Assembly: GCA_010279815.1 (NCBI GenBank)
Contig: QEOQ01000303.1
Location: 2,422,842-2,436,340 of the forward strand
DNA length: 13,499 nt
Direction: 5' to 3'
Source: Brachionus plicatilis
Taxonomy: Eukaryota > Rotifera > Eurotatoria > Ploima > Brachionidae
The first letter of the stretch is position 1; each line of letters opens with the position of its first letter. The position numbers and the translations under genes are program-made. The notes under the pieces are model-generated. The model ran no database searches. It worked only from the letters and a program-made list of their open reading frames with translations, and was not told the origin of the DNA. Below, piece after piece: positions 1 to 9,909 of this stretch.

Positions 1-156
1 GATTTACGGCTTCTAGGACCGATTTGACTTGGTTATCAGGCTCTTTCCACAAGTCAATTTCGCTCTCAATCGAGCGAAGAACATCATTCAGCAGTGTTTT
101 ATGAATATGGGACCATTTAAATTGTGGAATTTGAAAAGTGGGCAGCTGGAGTGTAT
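1..156 (-). CDS. Neurobeachin/LRBA-family BEACH protein, internal exon (partial)
   Basis: Read on the minus strand, 51 codons are open with no stop, starting after a splice acceptor (TTTTTAG at about 157-163) and running off the left edge. The peptide contains IPQFKWSHIHKTLL and LRSIESEIDLWK, which I recognise as resembling the neurobeachin segment with IPEFKW and SIETDIQMW, in the conserved region before the DUF4704/PH-BEACH part. Neurobeachin and LRBA are very large scaffold proteins of membrane trafficking that bind protein kinase A regulatory subunits. Codons are markedly less AT-rich than the DNA to the right, as expected for an exon. The acceptor leaves the first two bases (AT) to complete a codon from an upstream exon, so an exon at higher coordinates is expected. 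None was found in the window. Identity rests on remembered family sequence; a paralogue in the same family cannot be excluded. Confidence 0.72.
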
Positions 157-783
157 CTAAAAATATTTTTTTGATTTTGAATAAATTCCAATAAAAATTA
201 TCAAGTAAAATGATTGCCAATTTGACAATCAATTTATAAGGATTATTAAAAACTTTCTTAAAAAAAATAAGCTCGTGAAAAAAAATTTATTTGTCTTTTA
301 TTTGGCAACTTTAAATTTTTTCCATTTCCAAATCCGATCCATTAATATTTCAGCTTAAATCTTCATTTATTTAATGTGTGGGAATTTTTGGGAGGTTGAA
401 GTTGAGAGAAATTTTTCGGAGTAGAGCAATTGTGTTCAAATAGAAGATTAATAACTTTTTTTAAATGAAGATTGGTATAAATTTTTTTTACAATAATTAA
501 CAAATTTTGTTAAAAATTAAAAAAGGATTTTGAACCATTTTTATTTATTGAAAAATTCGGATTTTATACAAATTTGAATGAATTCAGATAAAAATTGCTC
601 CCAACTTCACTCTCCTGAAATTTTTAAAAAATTTTTCTGAAATTCAGAAACAAGATTTAGGTGAAAAAAAAATATAGTTTTAAAAATGACAAAAATAACT
701 CTAAAATCTAATTCTTTTTGAATTATCTTCTTTCTTTATATTATTAATAGCTAAAATTTTACTTTTACTTTAGGTGATAAATT

Positions 784-1038
784 ACCAGACTGGTTTTTAA
801 GTCACAAGTCTCAAGTCAAGTCAAGTCAAGTCAATGATTTAATAAATCCATATTTGATACCAGTAATTGCTTCCAAATTCCTGGTTGTTAATCTTGATCT
901 ATGTGGTCTGTTAATGTTACCAGATTTAGTAAAAAATTCCTTCAACTGGTTCTGATGAAGCAGGCATCGATAAAAATTTTTGTGCAAGTCATAACTTTGA
1001 CTTTAATTTTTGTGACTTAGACTTAAAACTGTGACTTA
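784..1038. repeat. Inverted-repeat element with AAGTC pentamer array (MITE-like)
   Basis: The left arm at 798-822 (TAAGTCACAAGTCTCAAG...) and the right arm at 1014-1038 (GACTTAGACTTAAAAC...) are reverse complements apart from an indel pair and a few mismatches, over about 25 bases. They enclose about 190 bp of AT-rich DNA. Next to the left arm, 811-834 is a pentamer array of about 4.8 TCAAG units. The left end, from ACCAGA at 784, is repeated at 1272-1310. There is no coding capacity. A non-autonomous DNA transposon or foldback element fits, but no target-site duplication was found. Confidence 0.55.
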
Positions 1039-1271
1039 TAAACAAGTCTGTAAATTACGTAGATTTTCTGAATAAAAACATTTTTTTATTTCAGGTTAAG
1101 AATTTAAAAATTATCAATTTCCTTGAAAAATAAGTATTTTTTGGAATTTTCTACCTTTTAAAAAATCTAATGTAACTAACTTTAAATTTTAATTTTTTCT
1201 CTTTTATTTATTTACCAGAATATAATTTTCTTTAATTAGATTTTTTTATTGATTTGTTAAATTTTCACTAA

Positions 1272-1310
1272 ACCAGAGTTGTTTTAAAGTCACAAGTCTC
1301 AAATCAAGTC
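1272..1310 (+). repeat. Second, partial copy of the left end of the AAGTC element
   Basis: Aligned base for base with 784-822, 35 of 39 positions agree, including the 17-base core AAGTCACAAGTCTCAA. No right arm follows, so this is a truncated copy or a solo end. Confidence 0.7.
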
Positions 1311-2106
1311 CGAACTTTAAAATACTGAAGAATAATTGTGAAGCCTTTTATGGTAAATTGCAAGAAAATTCTGATATAAGGCAAATCTATTTGTATTAGA
1401 CAACCTAAGAGTATATAAATTTTTTTATAAATATCGAAGAAAGCAAAATTTTCTTTGAGCCAAACACTTTTTTTTTAAATTCCTTTTTAAAGTTTTTTTT
1501 TATGACGAAAAAAAAAGAATTTGTTCCCCCCAAAAAGTTAATGTCAAAATTAACTCAAAAAAATATTTAGATTGTAAAAGTACTGATTAAGTGTCAAAAG
1601 TCAATTCAAATATTAAAAATATTTACTGTAAGGGTAATATTAACAGTGGAGAAAAATTTTGTATATATCTTTTTTTTTCTCTCTTTCCTTATATAGATTT
1701 GATTATTCATTATAAATTAAGCCCAATATAATTTTTTAATTATTTACAACTTTTTGCCTTTTTGTGTGATCTTGCTTCTTTTCTTATTATTCGAACCAAT
1801 TCTAACAGGACTCAAATTATTTAAAAATTATATACAAAATTTTACGATTTGGAGAATCATTTTAATAAATTAATTCATTTAAATAATTCTTAAATTTTTT
1901 TGTTTTTTTTCCTTTTTTTTTAAATTAAAATATGATATTTTAATATTATTTTGTGAGCTCAAAAACGAAATCAATTACAGATTCCCTTGTAACAATCTTT
2001 ATTGCTCCTTAGTTAAAACTAGCTTGGATAAATTTAAAATTAGTTTAAAAATTTATTATTTTCTCTAAAATTTTTAATTTTTAATAAATTAAAATAAATA
2101 ACTTAC

Positions 2107-3036
<930 letters not shown>

Positions 3037-3434
3037 CTTTTAAAATGAATTGTCTTTTATTACAAAAATATTTTTTTATTTTTTTTTTGTTATTTGGTAG
3101 AGTTAAGGATTAATTAATTATTGATTTGTGATAAGTGGAAAAATATCATTCTGGATTTTGATTATAGAATTTTTGGTGAGAGTAATGTGCCTTTTCTATA
3201 ATTGTTAAAATTTAAATTTTTTAAATTTGATTGCATTTAAACCTTCAGATCTTTATATTGCTTTTAAATTTGTCTTTAAAATTTTCAAATAAGGATCAAT
3301 CAATTAAAGATCAATTGAAAGAAAAAAAAATTAAAACTCATATCAAAAATATTAAACATCTAATGTTTAGTTACGAAAGGTTAAAAAATTACAATTTAAA
3401 ATAATTTTTGATGAGATTTTATTTAATTAAGTTT
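3037..3434. other. AT-rich spacer without a gene
   Basis: This stretch lies between the ATP synthase fragment and the 3' end of the minus-strand LINE. It holds long T and A runs and no protein-like frame. The pyrimidine-rich minus strand next to 3037 could be the old intron end of the ATP synthase exon. Confidence 0.5.
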
Positions 3435-3455
3435 TGATCATTTGATCATGATCAT
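3435..3455 (-). repeat. Hexamer-like tail at the LINE 3' end
   Basis: On the minus strand, just after the last LINE codon, the sequence repeats ATGATC with small variations (ATGATCATGATCAAATGATC). Short 3' tandem repeats are common in CR1, L2 and Rex LINEs and help mark the 3' end. No target-site duplication could be assigned. Confidence 0.5.
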
Positions 3456-3460
3456 GAACT

Positions 3461-4164
3461 TCAATTTGCCTTATCAAAAGACTTTATTGATTTGTCATAA
3501 ATCAAGTTAATATTGTTAAACATTGACAGTTTAAATGTACTAAACTTTAATACCAATTTATCAACAATGAATTTGTTAGATAATCTTGAATAAACATATT
3601 TAAAAGTTTTTTCACCACTTTTTGATCTTGATCCACATTTGATTATTTGATCTTTATTTCTTAAATCATATTTCAAATTTCTAGTATCATTTTTGACTAG
3701 CTGTTCTTTTAAAAGTGGTGGTGCATTTGCAAAGTTAATTATTTTAAAGGAAAAAATTAACATTCTTTCCAAGGCTCTTTGCTGAAAAGCAAATAGACCA
3801 TATTTTTCTAACAAATTATTTAATTCATTAAAATTCGATGAATTCAAATTTTATCTAAGTAGTTTATAAATACACAAATAGAAGCAATTAGCTAAACGCT
3901 GTATTGCTTCTTTAGAAAAATATAAAATTAAAGTAAAAACATAATCAAAATAAGATAAAATAAATGATTCAAAAAATTGAATTTTAACAGAAGTACACAA
4001 ATAAAATAGTCTTTTTATCGAAAAAAGTTTTTTATTCACATTAAGACAGACTTCTGAAACTAATTTCATAAAATTTAATTTATGATCAATGGTAAAACCC
4101 AAAAGTTTAAACTCACTAACAACATCGATTGAAGCGCCCTTAATTTCGATATTTTTAGGAAATT
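3461..4164 (-). pseudogene. LINE thumb and C-terminal region
   Basis: After the A9 frameshift the frame reads FKLLGFTIDHKLNF, typical of CR1/jockey thumbs, then NKKLFSIKRLFYLCTSVK, SFILSYFDYVF and CFYLCIYKLLR. A TAA at 3848-3850 interrupts it. The same frame resumes with NNLLEKYGLFAFQQR, YDLRNKDQII and SRLSNKFIVDKLVLK before the natural stop at 3461. The two halves are in one frame, so only this single stop separates them. Confidence 0.85.
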
Positions 4165-4425
4165 CTATTTTTTTTTTGTAAAAATCATAATAAAAGTTTT
4201 ATTCCAGTTTATATCGACCTTATTAAAATAACACCACTCATTTAAATCCTCAATTATTTGTTCAAAATCTTTCAAAATCATTTCTAAATTTTCCCCAGAT
4301 TTAGCTAAAGTTGTATCATCAGCAAAAAGCTCATTAAAAGCCTTTATATTGCAGAATGGAAGGTCATTAATAAAAATAAAAAAGAGAAGAGGACCGATGA
4401 GGTACAGTCCCATGAGGGACTTCAT
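4165..4425 (-). pseudogene. LINE reverse transcriptase, motifs C and D
   Basis: The frame holds GPLLFFIFINDLPF, then FADDTTLAKSG with the catalytic Asp-Asp pair intact (4315-4320), and WCYFNKVDINWNKTF, the motif D lysine region. It ends in FTKKK and TAG because of a frameshift in an A9 run. One base away the sequence continues as IEFPKNIEIKG into the thumb region. Confidence 0.88.
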
Positions 4426-4707
4426 ATTTTAGTTTACCAGGTTTTGAATGCGTATTTTGTAATTTAACTATTTGTGATCTGTTATTAAAATAGTCAGACA
4501 TTAGCCCTAATGAGTTATTATCAAAGCCATAGTGAGATAATTTTAACAGAAGATTTAAAGAATCAATTAAGTCGAAAGCCTTTCTAAAATCAATAAACAG
4601 TGCAACTGTTATTAGTTTTTGATCTAGAGCATTGTTTATAAATGATATAAATTCATGAATGACCGTTTGACACGAAAAGCCGGTCCTAAATCCATGTTGT
4701 CCTTTAA
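4371..4707 (-). pseudogene. LINE reverse transcriptase, palm part (motifs 3, A and B)
   Basis: This segment has no stop over about 110 codons. It reads QHGFRTGFSCQTVIHEF, then LFIDFRKAFDLIDSL, which is motif A with its catalytic Asp intact at 4589-4591. Then come LLKLSHYGF, RSQIVKLQ and VPHGTVP. The last is motif B, usually PQGSVLGP, here with Gln changed to His. Near 4395 the reading shifts into the next frame, which supplies GPLLFFIFINDLP. Confidence 0.85.
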
Positions 4708-5343
4708 AAAATATTTAATTAGATTCAAATAATCTAAAATTTGATTAGCTAAAAGCTTTTCCAACATTTTAGCAATGGGTGAAAAGATCGAGATAGCTCT
4801 ATAATTATCTATTTGAGTCTTATCTCCTTTATTTTTATAAAGTGGGGTAACAATAGCTATTTTCCAATCTTCTGTATTTTTTTTCAAATCCAAGCAACTA
4901 TTAAATAGCTTTTGAAGAATAGGCGCAAAAATCTCCGGCATAGCTTTTAAAATCTTGGTATGTATACCTATATAACCAGGTGAACTTGAGTTTAACAGTT
5001 CACTAATAGATTTTTCTATTTCTTTTAAATCAAAATGTTTAAAAGAAAACCCCGGTGTTTTAAATAGACTTTTATTTTTAAATTCTTTGAATTTTTCGAA
5101 AATAAATTTTGAAGATTCATCTTCTGTCGAAAAAGAAGATGATTCAACATTAGTAAAAAAACTATTGAACATCTCGACCTGTTCAGAAATTGAATTAGCA
5201 CTATTTTCACCGTCATGAATAATATCAGGACAGACGTCACATGCAAAATCATTCCTTATCTTAATAGATAACCTATAAAAAATACAAAACTTTTTGGAGT
5301 TTTTAAAGTCATTAGAATTTTTATTTTCGAAATAATCCTTCAT
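4636..5343 (-). pseudogene. LINE reverse transcriptase, finger part (motifs 0-2)
   Basis: About 235 codons are open. The part from residue 110 onward holds SSSPGYIGIHTKILK (the SPG.DG motif 1, with Asp-Gly altered to Ile-Gly), DWKIAIVTPLYKNKGDK and NYRAISIFSPIAKMLEK (motif 2). Homology leaves the frame near 4708, where a shift within TTTTTTAAA continues as GQHGFRTGFSCQT. The last 18 or so residues of the open frame are therefore out-of-frame read-through. Confidence 0.88.
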
Positions 5344-5726
5344 TTTTTTTCTTGTTAAATTTTTAACTCCTTTCTAGCGTTTTTATATTCTTTTAAATTT
5401 TCTTCGCTTTTTACTTCAAAAAGGTTATAATAACAGTAATCCCTTTATTTTTTAGCTGAATTTAACTCATCATCAAACCAAGGAGAAAAATCTTTATCTT
5501 TATTTTTAAACTTTTTTAAAGGACAACAAATTTCAATGGCTTTAGTTACCATATCCTTTACAAAACCCCACTTATCATCAATACCAGGAAACTTATTAAT
5601 TTCAGTAAAATTTATTTTAAACAAACTATTTTTTAAATTAATTAAATTTTTATCCGAGTAATTTCTAAATGATTTTAATGTTTCTTTTTTGGTATCAAAT
5701 TTAAAATCAAAACTTGCAACAAGTAA
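5344..5726 (-). pseudogene. LINE linker between endonuclease and reverse transcriptase
   Basis: Directly after the TAA at 5727-5729 the same frame continues with LLVASFDFKFDTK, FPGIDDKWGFVKDMV, AIEICCPLKKFK and FSPWFDDELNSAKK. A second TAA follows at 5445-5447, and then EVKSEENLKEYKNARKEL. This is the usual jockey/CR1 linker with its PW.D.EL signature. A frameshift in an A8 run near 5345-5352 passes the reading into the reverse transcriptase frame. Confidence 0.75.
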
Positions 5727-6071
5727 TTAATGGTGACTATACTGGCAACCAAAAACTTCAGATATTGGATTTAAATCATTTTGACAAATAATATGGTCTA
5801 TTGTCCAAATTTTTACATTGGTTTCACCCTTCTTATTTGATCTAACACCTATCCTAGTGGGCTCTTTAGTAATCGATCTAATATCAAAACCTTTTAAAAA
5901 TGATGAAAAATATGAATCCGAATCAGAAGGGTCCATATTTAAGTCACCTACTTCCAAAAAATGGTCATTAGTGTTAGGAGATAAAATAAAGTTCTCTAAA
6001 AATTCTAAAAATTCTTTGTTTTTTAGTGATGGCGGCTTATAAGAAAAAAAAAATTTTAACATTTTTACCAT
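5727..6071 (-). pseudogene. LINE endonuclease, C-terminal half, broken
   Basis: The frame resumes after a one-base shift in a T10 run near 6050 and reads SYKPPSLKNKEFLEFLE, then VGDLNMDPSD (the D-N motif of apurinic-type endonucleases), then EPTRIG and WTIDHIIC. The closing catalytic motif, normally Ser-Asp-His, reads SHH because its Asp codon is CAC (5733-5735). A TAA stop follows at once at 5727-5729. The endonuclease would be inactive. Its role in a live element is to nick target DNA for target-primed reverse transcription. Confidence 0.82.
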
Positions 6072-6385
6072 TAGATACTAGACTAACTGAAATTCCCTCA
6101 AAATTTTTAGAAAGAACAATACACTGTTTCCATTGAAATTTTGCCCTTTTACAATTTATTAAAGAAAAAAGTTTCCACATAGAAATATATATTAAATGAA
6201 AGGTCTTAAACTCATCTTTCGGCAAAATTATTTTATTTTTTAAATTTCCTAATATAAATGTCAATTTTTCCGGAATGAAAATACCTTTTTTTTCAAAATA
6301 AACTTTACATTTGAATTTGCAACGAATATTTTTAGCTAAAAAATAAATAAGGCAGTTTTTTTTTTACATTAACTGTTCTATTCAT
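6051..6385 (-). pseudogene. LINE amino-terminal piece, function not recognised
   Basis: From ATG at 6385 the frame reads MNRTVNVKKK, then shifts in an A10 run near 6356-6365 and continues with NIRCKFKCK, FIPEKLTFILGNL and FKTFHLIYISMWKLF. It ends with EGISVSLVSNGKNVKIF before the next frameshift. The last part matches the usual approach to the endonuclease GDLN motif. What precedes it does not look like the normal endonuclease N-terminus with its catalytic Asn and Glu. The Cys-rich start might be a remnant of ORF1 or an internal-deletion joint. Confidence 0.5.
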
Positions 6386-6729
6386 TTTAGTATCTTTTTT
6401 TTTCCTTTTCGAAATGCACTGATATTAGATAATTAATCAAATATAAATTCAGATATCTGAAGGGAGTAAAGATTTTTACTCTCAAAAACATTTTAAAGTA
6501 TTAGTAAAATACAATTTTTTTGCCACAAGGGTTATTTAAAAAAAGGATCAAAGTTAGAATTGTCGCTTCATTTTATGACAGTCGATTCCCAAAATTTTAA
6601 AAATACTTTTTCGATTTAAAAATATTTTTAGATTAAAAATTTTAAAAGTTTGGTTTTCATAAATAACCTAATCAATTATAATGTTTGTTAGTTTTAACTT
6701 AACTTATGCCTTCTACATTAAATAGATAT

Positions 6730-6884
6730 CTCGATTTTGTGAAACGTCAAGATAAACAAAAAAAAATTCATAAAATTAAAATTTCACAAATTCGAACACA
6801 TTTTGTGTGTATTATGATTTTGTGCGTCACGCAGATTTCTTTCACAAAAATAGGATTTCACATTTAAGGGGTAACAAAATCGAG
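6730..6884. repeat. Small inverted-repeat unit (possible MITE)
   Basis: CTCGATTTTGT at 6730-6740 is the exact reverse complement of ACAAAATCGAG at 6874-6884, with 133 bases between. The inside also repeats GATTTTGTG and TTTCACA motifs in both orientations. The arms are short and chance cannot be ruled out in AT-rich DNA, though they include a CG. Confidence 0.3.
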
Positions 6885-7152
6885 GTCAGGCTGTATAATG
6901 CCGTGTTTTTTATTAAAATTCAGATTGTTTAATGTTTTTAATTTGTTAGATAATTAGTTAAGGTTTCATTTAATTATTTTTTCTATTACTAAAATATTGT
7001 TCATAAATGGTGAATTTTTATCTCAAGGATCTTTAATTTTGTCTGTCAGTCCGTTCAATTAAGACAGAAATTGACAAATCAATCGGTTACTTGATAAATT
7101 AATGTTTTTATTGAATTTTTAGTATAAAAATGATCAAAATAATAATCATTAT

Positions 7153-7200
7153 CTAACTACATAGTGTAATTGCTACCTAATAATTTATTCTTTATCCTGA
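7153..7200 (+). repeat. Dispersed repeat, copy 1
   Basis: This segment aligns with 10621-10670 at roughly 82% identity and one 2-base gap. Shared blocks are GTGTA, CTACCTAA, ATTT.TTCTTT and TCCTGA. The similarity fades on both sides. Its nature is unknown. Confidence 0.5.
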
Positions 7201-7505
7201 TCAGAATAATATTTTCAAATTGGTATTTAATATAAGCCGGTTAAAGCCAAAATCTTGCATATTCACTAATTTAAAAAATTGTTAATTGTAAAAGTTATAT
7301 TTTGAGAGCTTTAAGTAAACACACAAATCTGGTTTCCTGTAGAAATTTGGTTTAGTAATGAAGAATGAAAAAGGTCAAAAGTTGCATATGTCAAAGAAAT
7401 ATTTCTCAATAACTTTAATTAATTATGTTTTATTTATATACTTCCCGATATTTAATTTGTTCTATTTTAATTTTTTTTACTTATTATGAACTTTTTTAAA
7501 TTTTT

Positions 7506-7568
7506 TAACGCTTGGCTAAAATGAAGGACGCTGATCCATTCTGAATAGCCGGAGAGTTTTCCTCCAAC

Positions 7569-7640
<72 letters not shown>
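7506..7640 (+). mobile_element. Probable 5'-truncated LINE tail ending in TAA repeats
   Basis: A short stretch of mixed composition (7506-7568, with GACGCTGATCCATTC and AGCCGGAGAGTTTTCCTCC) stands out from the AT-rich surroundings and runs straight into a perfect (TAA)24 array. LINEs of several clades (I, RTE-like, Nimb) end in such short tandem repeats, and severe 5' truncation is normal for them. This could be the 3' end of the same family as the element at the right edge, but the two do not overlap in sequence, so that is unproven. Confidence 0.45.
7569..7640 (+). repeat. Perfect (TAA)24 microsatellite
   Basis: Seventy-two bases contain 24 uninterrupted TAA units. The lack of interruptions implies recent expansion or a recent retrotransposon tail. 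The length is likely to vary between individuals. Confidence 0.97.
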
Positions 7641-8515
7641 GAATTTATATATTGATAAAAGAATAGTGTTTATAACAGAAATGAAATATCAACCGTTTTC
7701 GTTATTTTTAGAAAATTGGTTATTTATAAAATTTTAGCAAAGGTGACCTTCTAAGTTTACGATTATCATTATATTTCCTTTAACACGGAAGAAACATTGT
7801 AGAAAAATTTTATAAGAGTCAAAGCCTTAAAATGTTAATATGGTCTTTATGGCAAGAATTAATTATTTATAGTGTAAATGTGCGTGGTCAAGAGTATTTT
7901 TTAAATAAAGTGAAGTGTTGCTTTAATTCAATAATAAACTTCTTGTTAAATCCTGCTTTAACTGTATGAATAGAATCTTAAATATTATTTTCAATGAAAT
8001 AAGACAATTATTTCGAAAATTTTAAAGAATTGGTAAAAGTCAAAAGGCGTTTGTCTACACGGGAAATAATAAATTTATTTTCAGTGCAGCCTGTATGCCT
8101 ATAATCATTTATTCAAGAATTGAACTGTTTTTTGAATATCGATTTATTATTTTAACTTTTAGCTGTGACTTCGATTACTTTATATTAAACAAATATCTAA
8201 CAAAGTAAAATAATACCGCTAAAACTATTTTATTCATCTTCCTTTTAGATTGTATTTTTGCAAGAAAAATCTTTTTTTTAGCATGAAATTATAATTTATC
8301 GGAAAAATTTGATTTTTTGCCAAATATTGCCATAGACACTAATTTTTTTAAATTTTTTTTAATCTCTCAAGCATAAAATTAGACATTTGTTCCTTTTTAC
8401 TATGAATTATTTTAGAAAATATCCTTCTCATGTTAAATGTTTTATATTTTATTATATATATTATTTTGTGTAACAAATAAGTTGAAAAGCGAAATATTTA
8501 AAATCTGATAAAATT
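7641..8515. other. AT-rich region without a gene
   Basis: I see no coding frame, RNA gene or clear repeat here. A and T runs and short random open frames only. Confidence 0.5.
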
Positions 8516-8952
8516 TAGTGTTTTGGCCGGTCGGGAGGACTTATGCTAAAACACGGACCACCTCTTTTTTACTAAAAAACGGACCGTTTTAACAAATTAA
8601 CAAGTTTTTTGATAATTCCTATCATCCGACCGCGGTCCGTGTTTTAGTAAAAAACAGGTCGTCCGTGTTTTAGCATAAGCCGTCTGGAGGCCACGTGTGC
8701 GACCAGAAAAAAAAATGGCGTAGACCGTGGGCGCCCAAATTTTAGAAAACCGGCTATTTCACGGTCGTTGGCCGGCCCAGGAAAATTCGGCCTTTTTAAA
8801 AACGGCCGAAAGTCGGCCGGCCAATTCACGGATGATCTTAAATGCGGCTGTGAATTTCACGGCCAAAATAGGCCGTTTATATTGACCGGCCAACTGGTCG
8901 TTGAATTCCGGCCGTAGACCGGCCGGCCAAAGTTGGCCCCCGCCCAACACTA
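8516..8952. mobile_element. GC-rich, hAT-like non-autonomous element
   Basis: The left end reads TAGTGTTTTGGCCGG (8516-8530). The right end, read on the minus strand from 8952, begins TAGTGTTGGGCGGGGGCC. These ends start identically for seven bases and recall hAT termini. In between, GGCC occurs at least a dozen times, including GGCCGGCC, and TTCACGG recurs three times, in sharp contrast to the surrounding AT-rich DNA. No transposase is encoded; open frames here are by-products of the GC content. The flanks (GATAAAAT and TATAAATG) match at only 5 of 8 positions, so a target-site duplication is not convincing. A nested palindrome lies at 8540-8679. Confidence 0.5.
8540..8679. repeat. Long palindrome with internally repeated arms
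   Basis: The arms at 8540-8585 and 8634-8679 are reverse complements at 43 of 46 positions, around a 48-base loop. Each arm holds two imperfect direct copies of CTAAAACACGGACC (8546-8559 and 8572-8585 on the left). The palindrome is flanked by the near-duplicate sequences CCGGTCGGGAGGAC (8527-8540) and CCGTCTGGAGGCC (8680-8692). That flanking similarity suggests it inserted into the GC-rich element. Transcribed RNA would form a strong stem. Confidence 0.85.
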
Positions 8953-9909
8953 CTATAAATGCAAAAGTCATATTCTCAAATTAAATATTTTGCTTGAATA
9001 TGAATGATTTAAAAAATAAGTTGTTTCTAAAATTTAGTATTCATGCTCCTTTCTTTCAAAAGAAGAATTTTTTTAGGCTTTTCAAAAAAAATTTTCTTTT
9101 TTAATTTATTAAAATATTGAAAATTAAAAGGCTGTCTAAATTAATAAAAGAAATCGATTTGAATATTAATTCAAACAAACATTTAAATCACTTTAAAAAA
9201 TTGAATTTTATTAGATATTTAATTTTTTTTGTATAATAAATATTCTTTTTCATATCAACCATTGAGACTAAAAAAATAACTTTTTTTGATCGGAGAGGAT
9301 AAGAAGTAGTGGTTTAATACCTTATTGTAACAATTAACATGTAAACTATTAATTCATTTTTGTAATAATTACAATTAAAAAAAGAAAAAATCAATCTAAA
9401 AAATTTTTAATTAAACTGTTTGTTGGGACCATTTTTTCTGAAAATTTTTAAAAATAAATTCTATAAAAGTTTTCTTTTACCTTTTTTAAAATTTGTGAAT
9501 AATCTTACAAAAATTTGCTTTAAATTAAAAGTATGATTTTTTACTTGTCACACTTGTTGCTATTTTTATCGAAAATCAGATTGAAAGTGATTCTCTCATT
9601 CATAGAAAAATTAAGTAAAAAAGATTAAAAAATTGTGCCTTAAATATTGTCATTTTAAACTATTGAACAAAAATCAAAAAAAAAAACTTAAAATTGAAAA
9701 AAAATTTATTTTCTTAGTCAAAAACTTATTATGAAAAATGAATTAGCTGATGCAAAGTTTGTTTCACCAAAATTCTTTGTAGTTATTCGGCAACCCAATT
9801 TTGGTATTGTGAATTTTTGATCAAAAATCTTAAAAAAAAATAACTCTTTAACTATGAGTCTAAAATTGTTCTGCAAAATGTAATAGCTGGTAAAAACTGT
9901 TTTCCACAT
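8953..9909. other. AT-rich region without a gene
   Basis: A and T runs dominate. Short open frames occur on the minus strand near 9718-9909 but have random AT-rich composition and no motif. Nothing else was identified. Confidence 0.5.

Larger units (their letters stand above)
157..2100. other. AT-rich intron-like DNA without a gene
   Basis: No open frame with protein-like composition was seen on either strand. The stretch is dominated by A and T runs. It contains the AAGTC inverted-repeat element near 784-1038 and a partial second copy near 1272-1310. By position it would be an intron of the neurobeachin-like gene, or intergenic DNA if that exon is isolated. Confidence 0.6.
3435..6390 (-). 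mobile_element. Degenerate CR1/L2/jockey-type non-LTR retrotransposon (LINE)
   Basis: Read from high to low coordinates, the pieces follow the order of a LINE ORF2: endonuclease end with GDLNMD and TIDHI, linker, reverse transcriptase motifs, and a C-terminal region. Frames are broken at about 6355, 6050, 5350, 4708, 4395 and 4170, mostly in A or T runs, and stops interrupt at 5727-5729, 5445-5447 and 3848-3850. The short 3' tail has ATGATC-like hexamers (about 3435-3455), as the CR1/L2 group often does. The endonuclease N-terminal half is not recognisable, so an internal deletion or divergence is likely. The 5' limit is uncertain: an ATG at 6383-6385 starts the farthest plausible coding piece. 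The element cannot be autonomous in this form. The style of its protein resembles LINEs I associate with rotifer genomes. Confidence 0.88.
6391..7505. other. AT-rich region without a gene
   Basis: No coding frame was seen. Small structures are present: a perfect 14-base palindrome TTCAGATATCTGAA at 6448-6461, a hairpin GAGTAAA/TTTACTC at 6464-6481, an 11-base inverted repeat at 6730-6740 and 6874-6884, and one copy of a dispersed repeat near 7153-7200. Confidence 0.5.

Noticed and set aside
1785..1805. tRNA-like GGTTCGAAT on the minus strand
   Set aside because: The flanking bases do not pair to form a T stem and no acceptor or anticodon arm could be drawn.
5818..6042. Plus-strand open frame of 74 codons
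   Set aside because: It is antisense to the LINE endonuclease segment with its clear GDLNMD motif.
8644..8971. Minus-strand open frames in the GC-rich element
   Set aside because: They come from repeated GGCC motifs with few stops; the peptides are Gly/Pro/Ala repeats with no transposase features.
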